Origin: an uncultured Bacilli bacterium
GTDB taxonomy: Bacteria > Bacillota_I > Bacilli_A > RF39 > UBA660
DNA length: 7,594 bases
Assembly: GCA_934130265.1 (NCBI GenBank)
Contig: CAKOYC010000054.1
Span: 1-7,594 of the forward strand
Direction of reading: 5' to 3'
Numbering within the stretch: position 1 is the stretch's first letter; every line of letters begins with the position of its first letter. The notes beneath the pieces were generated by a model. That model was given only the letters and a program-made list of their open reading frames with translations. It had not been told where the DNA came from and did no database searches. A program made the translations under genes and the position numbers. Of the stretch, positions 1 to 4,790 are shown in pieces.

Positions 1-2
1 AC

Positions 3-197
3 ATCTGTCCAAAATGTAAATATAAATTTGAGGCTCCTATTGAAGCCGTTTTAGAGTTTGAACAAGAGGATGAATGGAATGGTTTACCTATTTCTATTCA
101 TCCATATATTATCTGTGAAAAGTGTAAGTATGATAAATGTGTACCTTTAGACTATCATTACAAAAGAGGATACCATCACATTTATAAAGAAGATTGA
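3..197 (+). CDS. Zinc-ribbon protein, C-terminal part (5' end outside window)
   Basis: The reading frame is open from the left edge and ends in TGA at 195-197, giving the last 64 residues of a protein whose start lies outside the window. Two cysteine pairs are visible, CPKC at visible residues 2-5 and CEKC at 38-41, with a further Cys at 46; this spacing is typical of a small structural zinc-binding ribbon. The tail is rich in Tyr, His and Lys. I do not recognise the family and assign no function. A U-tailed hairpin starts about 25 bases after the stop, so this is the last gene of its transcription unit. TGA as the stop right before a terminator argues against TGA coding for tryptophan in this genome. 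Confidence 0.7.
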   Translation: MCPKCKYKFEAPIEAVLEFEQEDEWNGLPISIHPYIICEKCKYDKCVPLDYHYKRGYHHIYKED

Positions 198-222
198 TTT
201 GACTTAAGATATATTATTAATA

Positions 223-246
223 CGAGATTACTATCTCGGTTTTTGT
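223..246 (+). terminator. Rho-independent terminator after the zinc-ribbon gene
   Basis: A perfect 6-bp stem, CGAGAT (223-228) with ATCTCG (233-238), encloses a TACT loop and is followed by GTTTTTGT. It lies just downstream of the stop at 197 on the plus strand. Confidence 0.8.
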
Positions 247-313
247 GATTAGGTTTTTTTGCGTCGAACATCTATTCGTAACAACGCTTTAAGTATAAAT
301 TTCCTATTATATG

Positions 314-345
314 AAAAAGACCTAGGGCTTCAAAAGTTTCCCAGG
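314..345 (-). terminator. Likely terminator of the HTH-repeat/sigma-like gene
   Basis: Read on the minus strand, CCTGGG (340-345) pairs with CCCTAGG (321-327) with one bulged base. An inner CTT/AAG pair adds to the stem. The hairpin is followed by TCTTTTT (complement of 314-320). It lies about 60 bases past the stop of the minus-strand gene. The remaining bases of the gap 198-407 hold one more imperfect hairpin (261-287) and nothing else I can assign. Confidence 0.6.
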
Positions 346-407
346 CACATCTCGATAATTAATGTACACTACTTATCAATAAAATGCAATACTTAAAATT
401 TCACTTC

Positions 408-2321
408 TTATTTTCTTAATATTTTTACATTATCATTTTTTCTTAATGATGATAATATTCCAATTTCTTTTTGTTTTATCTCATCAAGCGATAATTTAAA
501 GTAATCTGCCAACTCATCGTCACTATAATTTTCTTGATATTTTAGCATAATAAATGATAATTCTATAGGAGACAATGATGATAATATTTTCATCATATCT
601 GAACTAAATGAATCATTTTTTGTAGTTTTATATGGGTTATTAGAATATGTAATATAATCAATCATAGTTTTTTCACTTATTGTGTTTTTATCACTAGAAT
701 ATTTAGGATCATTTAGTGATAAGCAATCACTATGTTTTATGTAGTTTTTTAGATAAGTTCTAAAATAACCCTTTACTGTCAAATCCATATATTTAACTAT
801 TTGTCCATAAATATTTAAATTACTATTATTTATTGCCATTAATAGATAACTTCTAATCTCACCTTCAAAGTCTTTATAGTTACTATTATTAATTTTAACT
901 CCATAATCAGTACACAATGAATACATCGTTTTATAGATATAACTTTTTTGTCTTAACAATATTTCCTTTTTTGAATCATATAACTCACTTTTATATATAC
1001 CAATTAAATCATATAATTCAAATTTTTCCATATTAACATCAGATTTTTTTAACCTATCAATCAATAAAAACACATCACTTATTTTATGATTAGTAATAAT
1101 TTTATAATCATTACTAGTTTTTCCATCATAAAAATACCAAATCATGCTAATTGCTTGATTATACGAAAAATTCATACTAACTAAAGTATTTACATTAGCG
1201 AAATCAATTTTCAAAAAACTACATATATTCTTTATCTCGTTAATATCTTGTACTTTTTTACTTCTTAGTTTATCAAAAGTTTCATTTATCTTTTTTATAT
1301 AATTATGTTTGATAGAAAACTCCTGGTAAGCTTGCACACACTCATCAACAATTTCTTGTATTGCTTTATCACTATTTAATTGCTTTCTTAATATAGCACA
1401 ACGAATTGATTTTATATTAAAATTATTCTGTTTGGCATAATCTTTCAAAGGCATACCTTTATAGTAATAAATAATTCCATATCTATTTATTGTTTTTACA
1501 CCTTCATCAATTAAATTATCAATACTTTTAGTGCTACCATTTGCTAATTTCCTTTTTACAAAAGATACCACACTATAATAAGATAAATTATTTTTATTAC
1601 AATATTCTCTTAGAGTTAATCCTTTATATAAATATTTAGGCTTAAACGGTTGATATTTGTCCATAATTACTTCCACCAATTCATCATCAGTAAGATTTTT
1701 AAAACCATCACTATTTTTATAATTACCTATATATGCGATTATATTTTTATAATTCAAATTATTCTCATCACAATATTCTTTTAGTGGTATTCCTAAATAG
1801 TAATATCTATAACATCCTTTATGTTCTTTGTCTAGATATTGCTCAATCAATTCTTCATCTGACAGTTCTGGATGTTTTCTTTTTTCCGTATTAATATATG
1901 ACCTTATAGTATTATAATTAACTTCTTGATGTTCTTTACAATACTCCTTTAACGGAATGCCTTCATAGAAAAATCTAAAATTTTGATTATCAAATTTTTC
2001 CATTGCTAAAATTACAAGTTCATCATTTGATAAATTTCTATTTGTCTTTCTTATACTTCTTATTCTAGAATCAATAGTTCCTAGATTAATACCGTTATCT
2101 AGACAATATTGTCTTAAGGTTACTCCTTTATACATATATTTAACAGCACTACCATACGTATCAATAACCATATCTACTATTTCTTGTTCTGAATAGTCTC
2201 CATATTTTTTACTTTGCTTTTTTTTCCATATTCTAGCTCGTATAGTACTCATATTAATTCCATTGTCTTTACAATATTTAGACAAGGGTATGCCATTATA
2301 AAAATACTTACTTTCTTGCAT
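408..2321 (-). CDS. Tandem HTH-repeat protein with sigma-70-like C-terminus
   Basis: 637 residues. Residues 5-333 are six tandem units of about 53 residues, each opening with an aromatic-rich Y-x-G-x-P-L-K-E-Y-C signature, then N-N-x-N-x-x-T-I-R-x-x-I, then an acidic L-S-D-E-E-L helix; the middle reads as a helix-turn-helix. Residues 395-445 look like a decayed seventh unit (YFYDG at 396-400). The C-terminus resembles sigma-70: an alpha-helical region-2-like stretch at about 452-530 with GYFRTYLKNYIK in the place of the FSTYA..WIR motif, a SLNDP linker at 535-539, and a region-4-like segment at 573-628 (LSSLSPIELSFIMLKY, then SDDELADYFKLSLDEI). No signal peptide or membrane segment is visible. 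ATG at 2319-2321 follows GGTGAT at a short distance. Family resemblance is by eye; a role as an alternative sigma factor or DNA-binding regulator is inference. It stands alone, with its own promoter and terminator. Confidence 0.85.
   Translation of the reverse strand: MQESKYFYNGIPLSKYCKDNGINMSTIRARIWKKKQSKKYGDYSEQEIVDMVIDTYGSAVKYMYKGVTLRQYCLDNGINLGTIDSRIRSIRKTNRNLSNDELVILAMEKFDNQNFRFFYEGIPLKEYCKEHQEVNYNTIRSYINTEKRKHPELSDEELIEQYLDKEHKGCYRYYYLGIPLKEYCDENNLNYKNIIAYIGNYKNSDGFKNLTDDELVEVIMDKYQPFKPKYLYKGLTLREYCNKNNLSYYSVVSFVKRKLANGSTKSIDNLIDEGVKTINRYGIIYYYKGMPLKDYAKQNNFNIKSIRCAILRKQLNSDKAIQEIVDECVQAYQEFSIKHNYIKKINETFDKLRSKKVQDINEIKNICSFLKIDFANVNTLVSMNFSYNQAISMIWYFYDGKTSNDYKIITNHKISDVFLLIDRLKKSDVNMEKFELYDLIGIYKSELYDSKKEILLRQKSYIYKTMYSLCTDYGVKINNSNYKDFEGEIRSYLLMAINNSNLNIYGQIVKYMDLTVKGYFRTYLKNYIKHSDCLSLNDPKYSSDKNTISEKTMIDYITYSNNPYKTTKNDSFSSDMMKILSSLSPIELSFIMLKYQENYSDDELADYFKLSLDEIKQKEIGILSSLRKNDNVKILRK
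1323..2309 (-). repeat. Six tandem ~53-residue HTH-like protein repeats
   Basis: The repeats lie within the 408-2321 gene. Units begin near residues 5, 60, 115, 171, 229 and 283. Conserved positions are an aromatic pair, Y-x-G, P/T-L, Y-C (Y-A in unit 6), a turn of the type N-G-I-N or N-N-L-N, then an I/V-rich helix with basic residues. Conservation is seen in the protein. The DNA copies have diverged, which suggests old duplications kept by selection. Confidence 0.8.
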
Positions 2322-2327
2322 AATATC

Positions 2328-2333
2328 ATCACC
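2328..2333 (-). promoter_or_regulatory. Ribosome binding site of the HTH-repeat/sigma-like gene
   Basis: On the minus strand GGTGAT, extended by GATATT, precedes the ATG. It supports that start codon over any downstream methionine. Confidence 0.7.
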
Positions 2334-2363
2334 AAAACTTTGCTATATATTCTATCATATTTT

Positions 2364-2393
2364 TTTATATTTATAAATTAATTAAATTGACAA
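2364..2393 (-). promoter_or_regulatory. Promoter of the HTH-repeat/sigma-like gene
   Basis: On the minus strand TTGTCA (2388-2393) and TATAAA (2364-2369) are separated by 18 bp, each matching five of six consensus bases. An alternative extended -10 element, TGATAGAAT, lies at 2349-2357. Either one gives a short leader before the ribosome binding site. Confidence 0.55.
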
Positions 2394-2429
2394 AATAAAA
2401 CTACTTTCCATCTAATATGTAAGTAGTTT
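2391..2429 (-). terminator. Terminator downstream of the histidine-phosphatase gene
   Basis: A 9-bp perfect stem, AAACTACTT with AAGTAGTTT (2398-2406 and 2421-2429), has a 14-base loop. On the minus strand it is followed by TTTTATTTTG. It ends minus-strand transcription coming from the islet before the next minus-strand promoter begins. Confidence 0.7.
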
Positions 2430-2438
2430 ACATTTTAT

Positions 2439-2491
2439 CTCAAAAGTTCTGAGTATCAATCACTATGGTGCCCTAAAGAAAGAAGTAGAAC
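2439..2491 (-). repeat. Diverged duplicate of the tRNA-Thr 3' end and flank (left copy)
   Basis: Read on the minus strand, this contains a decayed T-arm and acceptor end closing with GGCACCA, then GATTGATA, then a CTC...GAACTTTT...GAG hairpin. The same elements follow in the same order and orientation at the intact tRNA-Thr (right copy 3498-3549). It carries only the 3' part of a tRNA, because the phosphatase stop codon at 2495 starts four bases away. I read it as an old attachment-site-like duplication; a rearranged tRNA pseudogene is the alternative. Confidence 0.55.
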
Positions 2492-2494
2492 AAC

Positions 2495-3049
2495 TTATTT
2501 TTTTAATATATATTTTTTATATCCACAATTTGGTGATGCAAGTTTTAAGTAATCATCATAAATCGTTTCGACCTTAAAATTTTCAAAATAAGCACTTAGC
2601 ATACCTGTAGAATCCTTATGTCCGACAATTAAAATATTATAGTCTGTTTGACCATATTTATCTATTATTTCACCTATAAAACTATATATTCTTTTCTTGT
2701 AATCTTCAAGTTTTTCTATACCGCTATAAATATTCACATCAGGAACAGTCCCTGTTATCTTTATATCTGACATTAACATTCCATCTGCACTACCTAAGTC
2801 GTAAACATCTAGTCTTTCGTCTACAATTATATCATTTCTATTTGTGGATATTTTAGCCGTTTGTATAGCTCTTTCTTGTGGAGATGAAAAAATATAATCA
2901 AATTCTATATTTTCTTCCTTAAACTTTTCACCTAACTCTATTGCTTGTTTAACACCAATAGTATTTAAAGGTTTTCCACTTTTTCTACCTTGAGCCCTAT
3001 GTTCAGCATTTATATCTGTTTGTCCGTGTCTAGCAATATAAACAATCAT
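2495..3049 (-). CDS. Histidine phosphatase (phosphoglycerate mutase-like)
   Basis: 184 residues from the ATG at 3047-3049, chosen because AAGGAGG stands 6 bases upstream. A longer frame to 3109 would run through the operator palindrome and has no such site. The histidine phosphatase superfamily core is clear: RHGQTD at 7-12 (catalytic His8), SSPQERAIQTA at 55-65 with phosphate-binding Arg60, and VGHKDST at 142-148 with the second His143. The segment RLDVYDLG at 79-86 is where relatives normally have an acidic residue (R-L-x-E); here it is Val82, with Asp84 nearby, so the proton donor may have shifted. The protein is cytosolic, with no signal peptide. Substrate is not predictable; a small phospho-metabolite is the usual case. 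It lies in a tRNA-flanked islet, divergent from a membrane-peptide gene, and its promoter carries a perfect palindrome that suggests repressor control. Confidence 0.9.
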   Translation of the reverse strand: MIVYIARHGQTDINAEHRAQGRKSGKPLNTIGVKQAIELGEKFKEENIEFDYIFSSPQERAIQTAKISTNRNDIIVDERLDVYDLGSADGMLMSDIKITGTVPDVNIYSGIEKLEDYKKRIYSFIGEIIDKYGQTDYNILIVGHKDSTGMLSAYFENFKVETIYDDYLKLASPNCGYKKYILKK

Positions 3050-3055
3050 TAGATT

Positions 3056-3062
3056 CCTCCTT
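3056..3062 (-). promoter_or_regulatory. Start-deciding ribosome binding site of the phosphatase gene
   Basis: AAGGAGG on the minus strand lies 6 bases before ATG 3047-3049. It fixes the start 20 codons inside the longest possible frame. Confidence 0.85.
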
Positions 3063-3076
3063 ATTTGCATGTTCTT

Positions 3077-3109
3077 ATTATAATGCATAATGATTATGTC
3101 ATTATGCAA
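3077..3109 (-). promoter_or_regulatory. Promoter of the phosphatase gene
   Basis: A perfect TATAAT box sits at 3077-3082 (minus strand). The nearest -35-like hexamer is TTGCAT (3104-3109), but the spacing of 21 bp is long, and no good hexamer occurs at 17 bp. The promoter may therefore be weak or need an activator bound at the palindrome that fills the spacer. Confidence 0.5.
3084..3108. promoter_or_regulatory. Perfect palindrome, probable operator
   Basis: TGCATAATGA (3084-3093) and TCATTATGCA (3099-3108) are exact reverse complements around a 5-bp centre. The site lies one base from the TATAAT box of the phosphatase promoter and covers its spacer and -35 area. Arm length and spacing fit a dimeric HTH repressor. 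The regulator is not identified in this window. Confidence 0.65.
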
Positions 3110-3147
3110 GTGTGTTTCTAAATTGTCATAGATTTAATATTAATTTC

Positions 3148-3176
3148 TTGCATTTAGAACGAATGTTTGTTATGAT
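3148..3176 (+). promoter_or_regulatory. Promoter of the small membrane-peptide gene
   Basis: TTGCAT (3148-3153), 17 bp, then TATGAT (3171-3176), preceded by TGT to make an extended -10 element. The predicted first transcribed base is about G3183, exactly where the 12-base complementarity to the terminator begins. Confidence 0.7.
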
Positions 3177-3213
3177 AATAATGGATACATTTGAAATATA
3201 TCAGATGCTTTCT

Positions 3214-3242
3214 CTTTCTATTTATCAAATGATAAAAGAAAG
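3214..3242 (+). promoter_or_regulatory. Hairpin partly masking the peptide ribosome binding site
   Basis: CTTTCT (3214-3219) pairs with AGAAAG (3237-3242) and TTTATC (3221-3226) with GATAAA (3231-3236), with a bulged A and an AAAT loop. The 3' arm includes the first four bases of the Shine-Dalgarno sequence AAAGGTGGTGAT (3239-3250), so translation may be damped. Confidence 0.55.
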
Positions 3243-3254
3243 GTGGTGATATTT

Positions 3255-3332
3255 ATGACAAAAAGAGAATTTTCTCTATTTATTATAATATTACTCCTAT
3301 TCTTAGTTGTAATTATTTTACTCCTAAAATAG
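3255..3332 (+). CDS. 25-residue hydrophobic membrane peptide, type I toxin-like
   Basis: A 25-codon frame, ATG to TAG, with an unusually complete Shine-Dalgarno (10 of 12 bases of the canonical site) four bases before the ATG. The peptide starts MTKREFSL and then is an uninterrupted run of Ile, Leu, Val and Phe to a final Lys, i.e. one membrane-spanning helix with a basic N-terminus. Size and composition match pore-forming or membrane-damaging toxins of type I systems (Ibs, ShoB, TisB, BsrG/TxpA kinds), although I see no direct sequence homology. Its own promoter, masked ribosome binding site, 5'-3' complementarity and strong terminator support a tightly controlled mRNA. No antisense RNA promoter is convincing on the minus strand. 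Alternatives are a regulatory membrane peptide or a holin-like protein. Confidence 0.65.
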   Translation: MTKREFSLFIIILLLFLVVIILLLK

Positions 3333-3336
3333 CAAA

Positions 3337-3372
3337 AGCATCTAATTTCACAACTATGTGATTTCAGATGCT
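3337..3372 (+). repeat. 3'UTR hairpin competing with the 5'UTR
   Basis: AGCATCT (3337-3343) pairs with AGATGCT (3366-3372), with an inner TCACA/TGTGA stem. The direct repeat TCAGATGCT occurs both here (3364-3372) and in the 5'UTR (3201-3209), so the left arm has two possible partners. Confidence 0.6.
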
Positions 3373-3380
3373 ATATCCAT

Positions 3381-3428
3381 AAGGGATTGCATTTGATCAA
3401 CCATAATCAAATGTATCCTTTTTATTTT
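3381..3428 (+). terminator. Terminator of the membrane-peptide gene
   Basis: A long stem pairs AAGGGA plus TGCATTTGAT (3381-3397, one bulge) with ATCAAATGTA plus TCCTTT (3406-3421). It has an 8-base loop and is followed by TTTTTATTTT. Its 3' arm is also the partner of the mRNA 5' end. Confidence 0.8.
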
Positions 3429-3462
3429 ATGCAAGTTTCCTTGACATATTCATGATAACATA

Positions 3463-3488
3463 AAAACGGCTTTTTAACAAGCCGTTTT
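3463..3488 (-). terminator. Terminator of tRNA-Thr
   Basis: A perfect 10-bp stem, AAAACGGCTT with AAGCCGTTTT, has a 6-base loop and is followed by T-rich sequence on both strands. On the minus strand it closes the tRNA-Thr transcript; on the plus strand it could back up the peptide terminator. Confidence 0.75.
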
Positions 3489-3497
3489 AAATTTTTA

Positions 3498-3549
3498 CTC
3501 AAAAAGTTCGAGTTTCCTATCAATCTGGTGCCGGAAGTAAGAATTGAAC
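3498..3549 (-). repeat. tRNA-Thr 3' end and flank (right copy of the duplication)
   Basis: This is the intact counterpart of the diverged copy at 2439-2491. It includes the T-arm and acceptor 3' half ending GGCACCA, then GATTGATA, then CTCGAACTTTTTGAG. The two copies bracket the phosphatase and peptide genes. Confidence 0.55.
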
Positions 3550-3599
3550 TTACCGCTGATCCTTACCAAGGATCTGTTTTACCACTAAACTATACCGGC
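3526..3599 (-). tRNA. tRNA-Thr (anticodon GGT)
   Basis: On the minus strand a full cloverleaf is present. The acceptor GCCGGTA pairs with TTCCGGC (one T-T mismatch), and the D stem is GTTT/AAAC. The anticodon stem GATCC/GGATC holds loop TTGGTAA, giving GGT at positions 34-36. The T-arm is GTAAG/CTTAC around TTCAATT, the discriminator is A, and CCA is encoded. It reads ACC/ACU threonine codons. It is transcribed from its own promoter and ends at the terminator 3463-3488. Confidence 0.93.
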
Positions 3600-3609
3600 A
3601 TACAACTAA

Positions 3610-3639
3610 ATTTTAGCATATAACCTATTCAAATAGCAA
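3610..3639 (-). promoter_or_regulatory. Promoter of tRNA-Thr
   Basis: On the minus strand TTGCTA (3634-3639), 18 bp, TAAAAT (3610-3615) with a TGC extended -10. Transcription would start a few bases before the mature tRNA. Confidence 0.65.
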
Positions 3640-3685
3640 GAAACTTTTTTTACTTTCTGTCATATTATTTATTAAGGTGATATAC

Positions 3686-4099
3686 TTGAAAAATTTAAAA
3701 ATTTATTCTTACCCTAACCTTCCTATTAATAGACAAGGTATAATAAATAAGGTTGGTGATTTTATCTCCTTTTATCCAATAGATAAAAAGACATTTTCTG
3801 AAAATAGTATCAAAGAATTTATGGAAGAGTTTTATAATATTGATATAAATAGTATTTTAGAAGAAAAAGAATTATATCAATTTAGACAAGGAGTTTATAA
3901 TTATAAAGCTATACTTGTAGATTATTTAGAATATGCTATATACGAGGCATACCTAAATAAAAGTCTTGCTGTTATTCTAGCACCTAACACTGTAACAGAA
4001 AAACAAAAAAACACTCTTACTAAATTAGTAACTTTAAATAATAACGATATAGAATCACTAATACCAATCAAAGAAAAAATTAAAGTTAAAAAATATTAA
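3686..4099 (+). CDS. Conserved-looking protein of unknown function (TTG start)
   Basis: 137 residues if started at TTG 3686-3688, which lies four bases after AAGGTGAT (3674-3681); the same spacing is seen at other genes here. The longer frame from GTG 3677 would use part of the ribosome binding site itself as codons, so I reject it. The protein starts MKNLKIYSYPNLPINRQG, has a mixed alpha/beta look in the first 40 residues, then helical acidic segments (EEFYNIDINSILEEKE), a Tyr-rich helix (VDYLEYAIYEAY) and a basic tail. No membrane segment, signal peptide or metal motif is visible, and I do not recognise the family. It is 30 bases upstream of the HD-domain gene on the same strand, so the two are probably co-transcribed. 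I found no convincing promoter between it and the divergent tRNA-Thr. Confidence 0.75.
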   Translation: MKNLKIYSYPNLPINRQGIINKVGDFISFYPIDKKTFSENSIKEFMEEFYNIDINSILEEKELYQFRQGVYNYKAILVDYLEYAIYEAYLNKSLAVILAPNTVTEKQKNTLTKLVTLNNNDIESLIPIKEKIKVKKY

Positions 4100-4129
4100 T
4101 ATAATAACTCGTTATAGAAAGGAATAATT

Positions 4130-4777
4130 ATGTCAAAAGAAGAAAAAATAATTAACTATTATGTTCTTTGCAATAAACTAAAGGATATTGTTAGAAGTGG
4201 CTGGAAAGTTTGGAATATCAAAAGAGAAAGGGTTGAAAGTATAGCTGAACACATCTATGGTGTTCAAATGCTTGCTATTGCCATGAAAAGTGAGTATCAG
4301 TACGATATAAATTTAGAGAAAGTTATTTTAATGCTTGCTATTCATGAACTTGGTGAAACAGTAATCGGTGATTTAACTCAGTTTGAAATTGATAGTAAAA
4401 GTAAAGAGATAATTGAACATAAAGCTGTTCATACTATCCTAGATGGATTAATTGATGGGGAAAAACTAGAAGAGTTATTTTTAGAGTTTGATGCTAAAGA
4501 AACAAAAGAAGCTATTTTTGCCTATCAATGTGATAAGCTAGAGTGTGATTTGCAAAGCAAACTTTATGACGAAGAAAAATGTGTAGATCTTAACAATCAA
4601 CCAAATAATGAGGTTATTAATAATGAGAAAGTTAAAAAACTATTAAGTAGTGGTGAATCTTTTTCAGAAATGTGGTTAAAGTTTGGACAAGAAACATATC
4701 CATATGATGAAAACTTTAGAAGTGTTTCTAATTATGCTCTTAAAAATAATATCAAAGTTAAAAAACATCTACCCTAA
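4130..4777 (+). CDS. HD-domain phosphohydrolase (YfbR/HDDC2-like)
   Basis: 215 residues; ATG follows AAAGGA by six bases. The pattern fits the HD_3/5'-deoxynucleotidase-like branch of HD phosphohydrolases: GWKVWNIKRERVESIAEH at 24-41 with metal ligand His41, IHELGETVIGDLTQF at 71-85 with His72 and Asp81, and CDKLECDLQ at 134-142 with Asp135. The doublet is His-Glu (72-73) rather than the His-Asp that names the superfamily; related Bacillota proteins also show HE here, so it need not be inactive. Family members remove phosphate from deoxynucleoside monophosphates or similar nucleotides; the exact substrate is not readable from sequence. It is cytosolic. It is the second gene of a pair with 3686-4099. 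Its TAA lies in the loop of the terminator that follows. Confidence 0.85.
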   Translation: MSKEEKIINYYVLCNKLKDIVRSGWKVWNIKRERVESIAEHIYGVQMLAIAMKSEYQYDINLEKVILMLAIHELGETVIGDLTQFEIDSKSKEIIEHKAVHTILDGLIDGEKLEELFLEFDAKETKEAIFAYQCDKLECDLQSKLYDEEKCVDLNNQPNNEVINNEKVKKLLSSGESFSEMWLKFGQETYPYDENFRSVSNYALKNNIKVKKHLP

Positions 4778-4790
4778 TTTAGATGTTTTT
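4761..4790. terminator. Bidirectional terminator between HD gene and mtnN
   Basis: A perfect 11-bp stem, AAAAACATCTA (4761-4771) with TAGATGTTTTT (4780-4790), has an 8-base loop. The A and T runs serve both directions. The HD gene stop (4775-4777) lies in the loop, and the mtnN stop (4790-4792) touches the other foot. Confidence 0.85.

Larger units (their letters stand above)
3183..3428 (+). ncRNA. Structured toxin-type mRNA with long-range 5'-3' pairing
   Basis: This is the predicted transcript of the peptide gene. Its 5' end GGATACATTTGA (3183-3194) is perfectly complementary to TCAAATGTATCC (3407-3418), the 3' arm of its terminator. A second 5'UTR segment, AGATGCTTT (3203-3211), is complementary to AAAGCATCT (3335-3343), just after the stop codon. 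That same segment also pairs locally with AGATGCT (3366-3372). Closing both ends would enclose the ribosome-binding hairpin. The layout copies known type I toxin mRNAs (hok, aapA). The pairing is read directly from sequence; its function is inference. Confidence 0.6.

Noticed and set aside
195..197. TGA as tryptophan (Mycoplasma-type code)
   Set aside because: TGA is followed by a clear terminator, and tryptophans at the HD and glmS motifs are TGG.
261..287. Hairpin GCGT-CGAA...TTCG-ACGC as a small RNA or terminator
   Set aside because: The stem is imperfect, the run of T lies on the wrong side for a plus-strand terminator, and no promoter was seen; not enough to call.
321..345. Third copy of the tRNA-flank hairpin (shares AACTTTTGA)
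   Set aside because: Only the loop side matches; there is no CCA end or GATTGATA nearby, and it is better explained as the terminator of the upstream minus-strand gene.
1323..2309. CRISPR-like or DNA-level repeat array
   Set aside because: Periodicity is in the encoded protein at about 160 bases; the DNA copies are diverged and there are no short identical repeats with unique spacers.
3050..3109. 20-residue N-terminal extension of the phosphatase
   Set aside because: AAGGAGG and the TATAAT box lie inside it and the palindrome overlaps its start; the family begins right at the M-x-x-Y-x-x-R-H-G start.
3677..3685. GTG start for the unknown gene
   Set aside because: The GTG is part of the ribosome binding site AAGGTGAT; TTG at 3686 has proper spacing.
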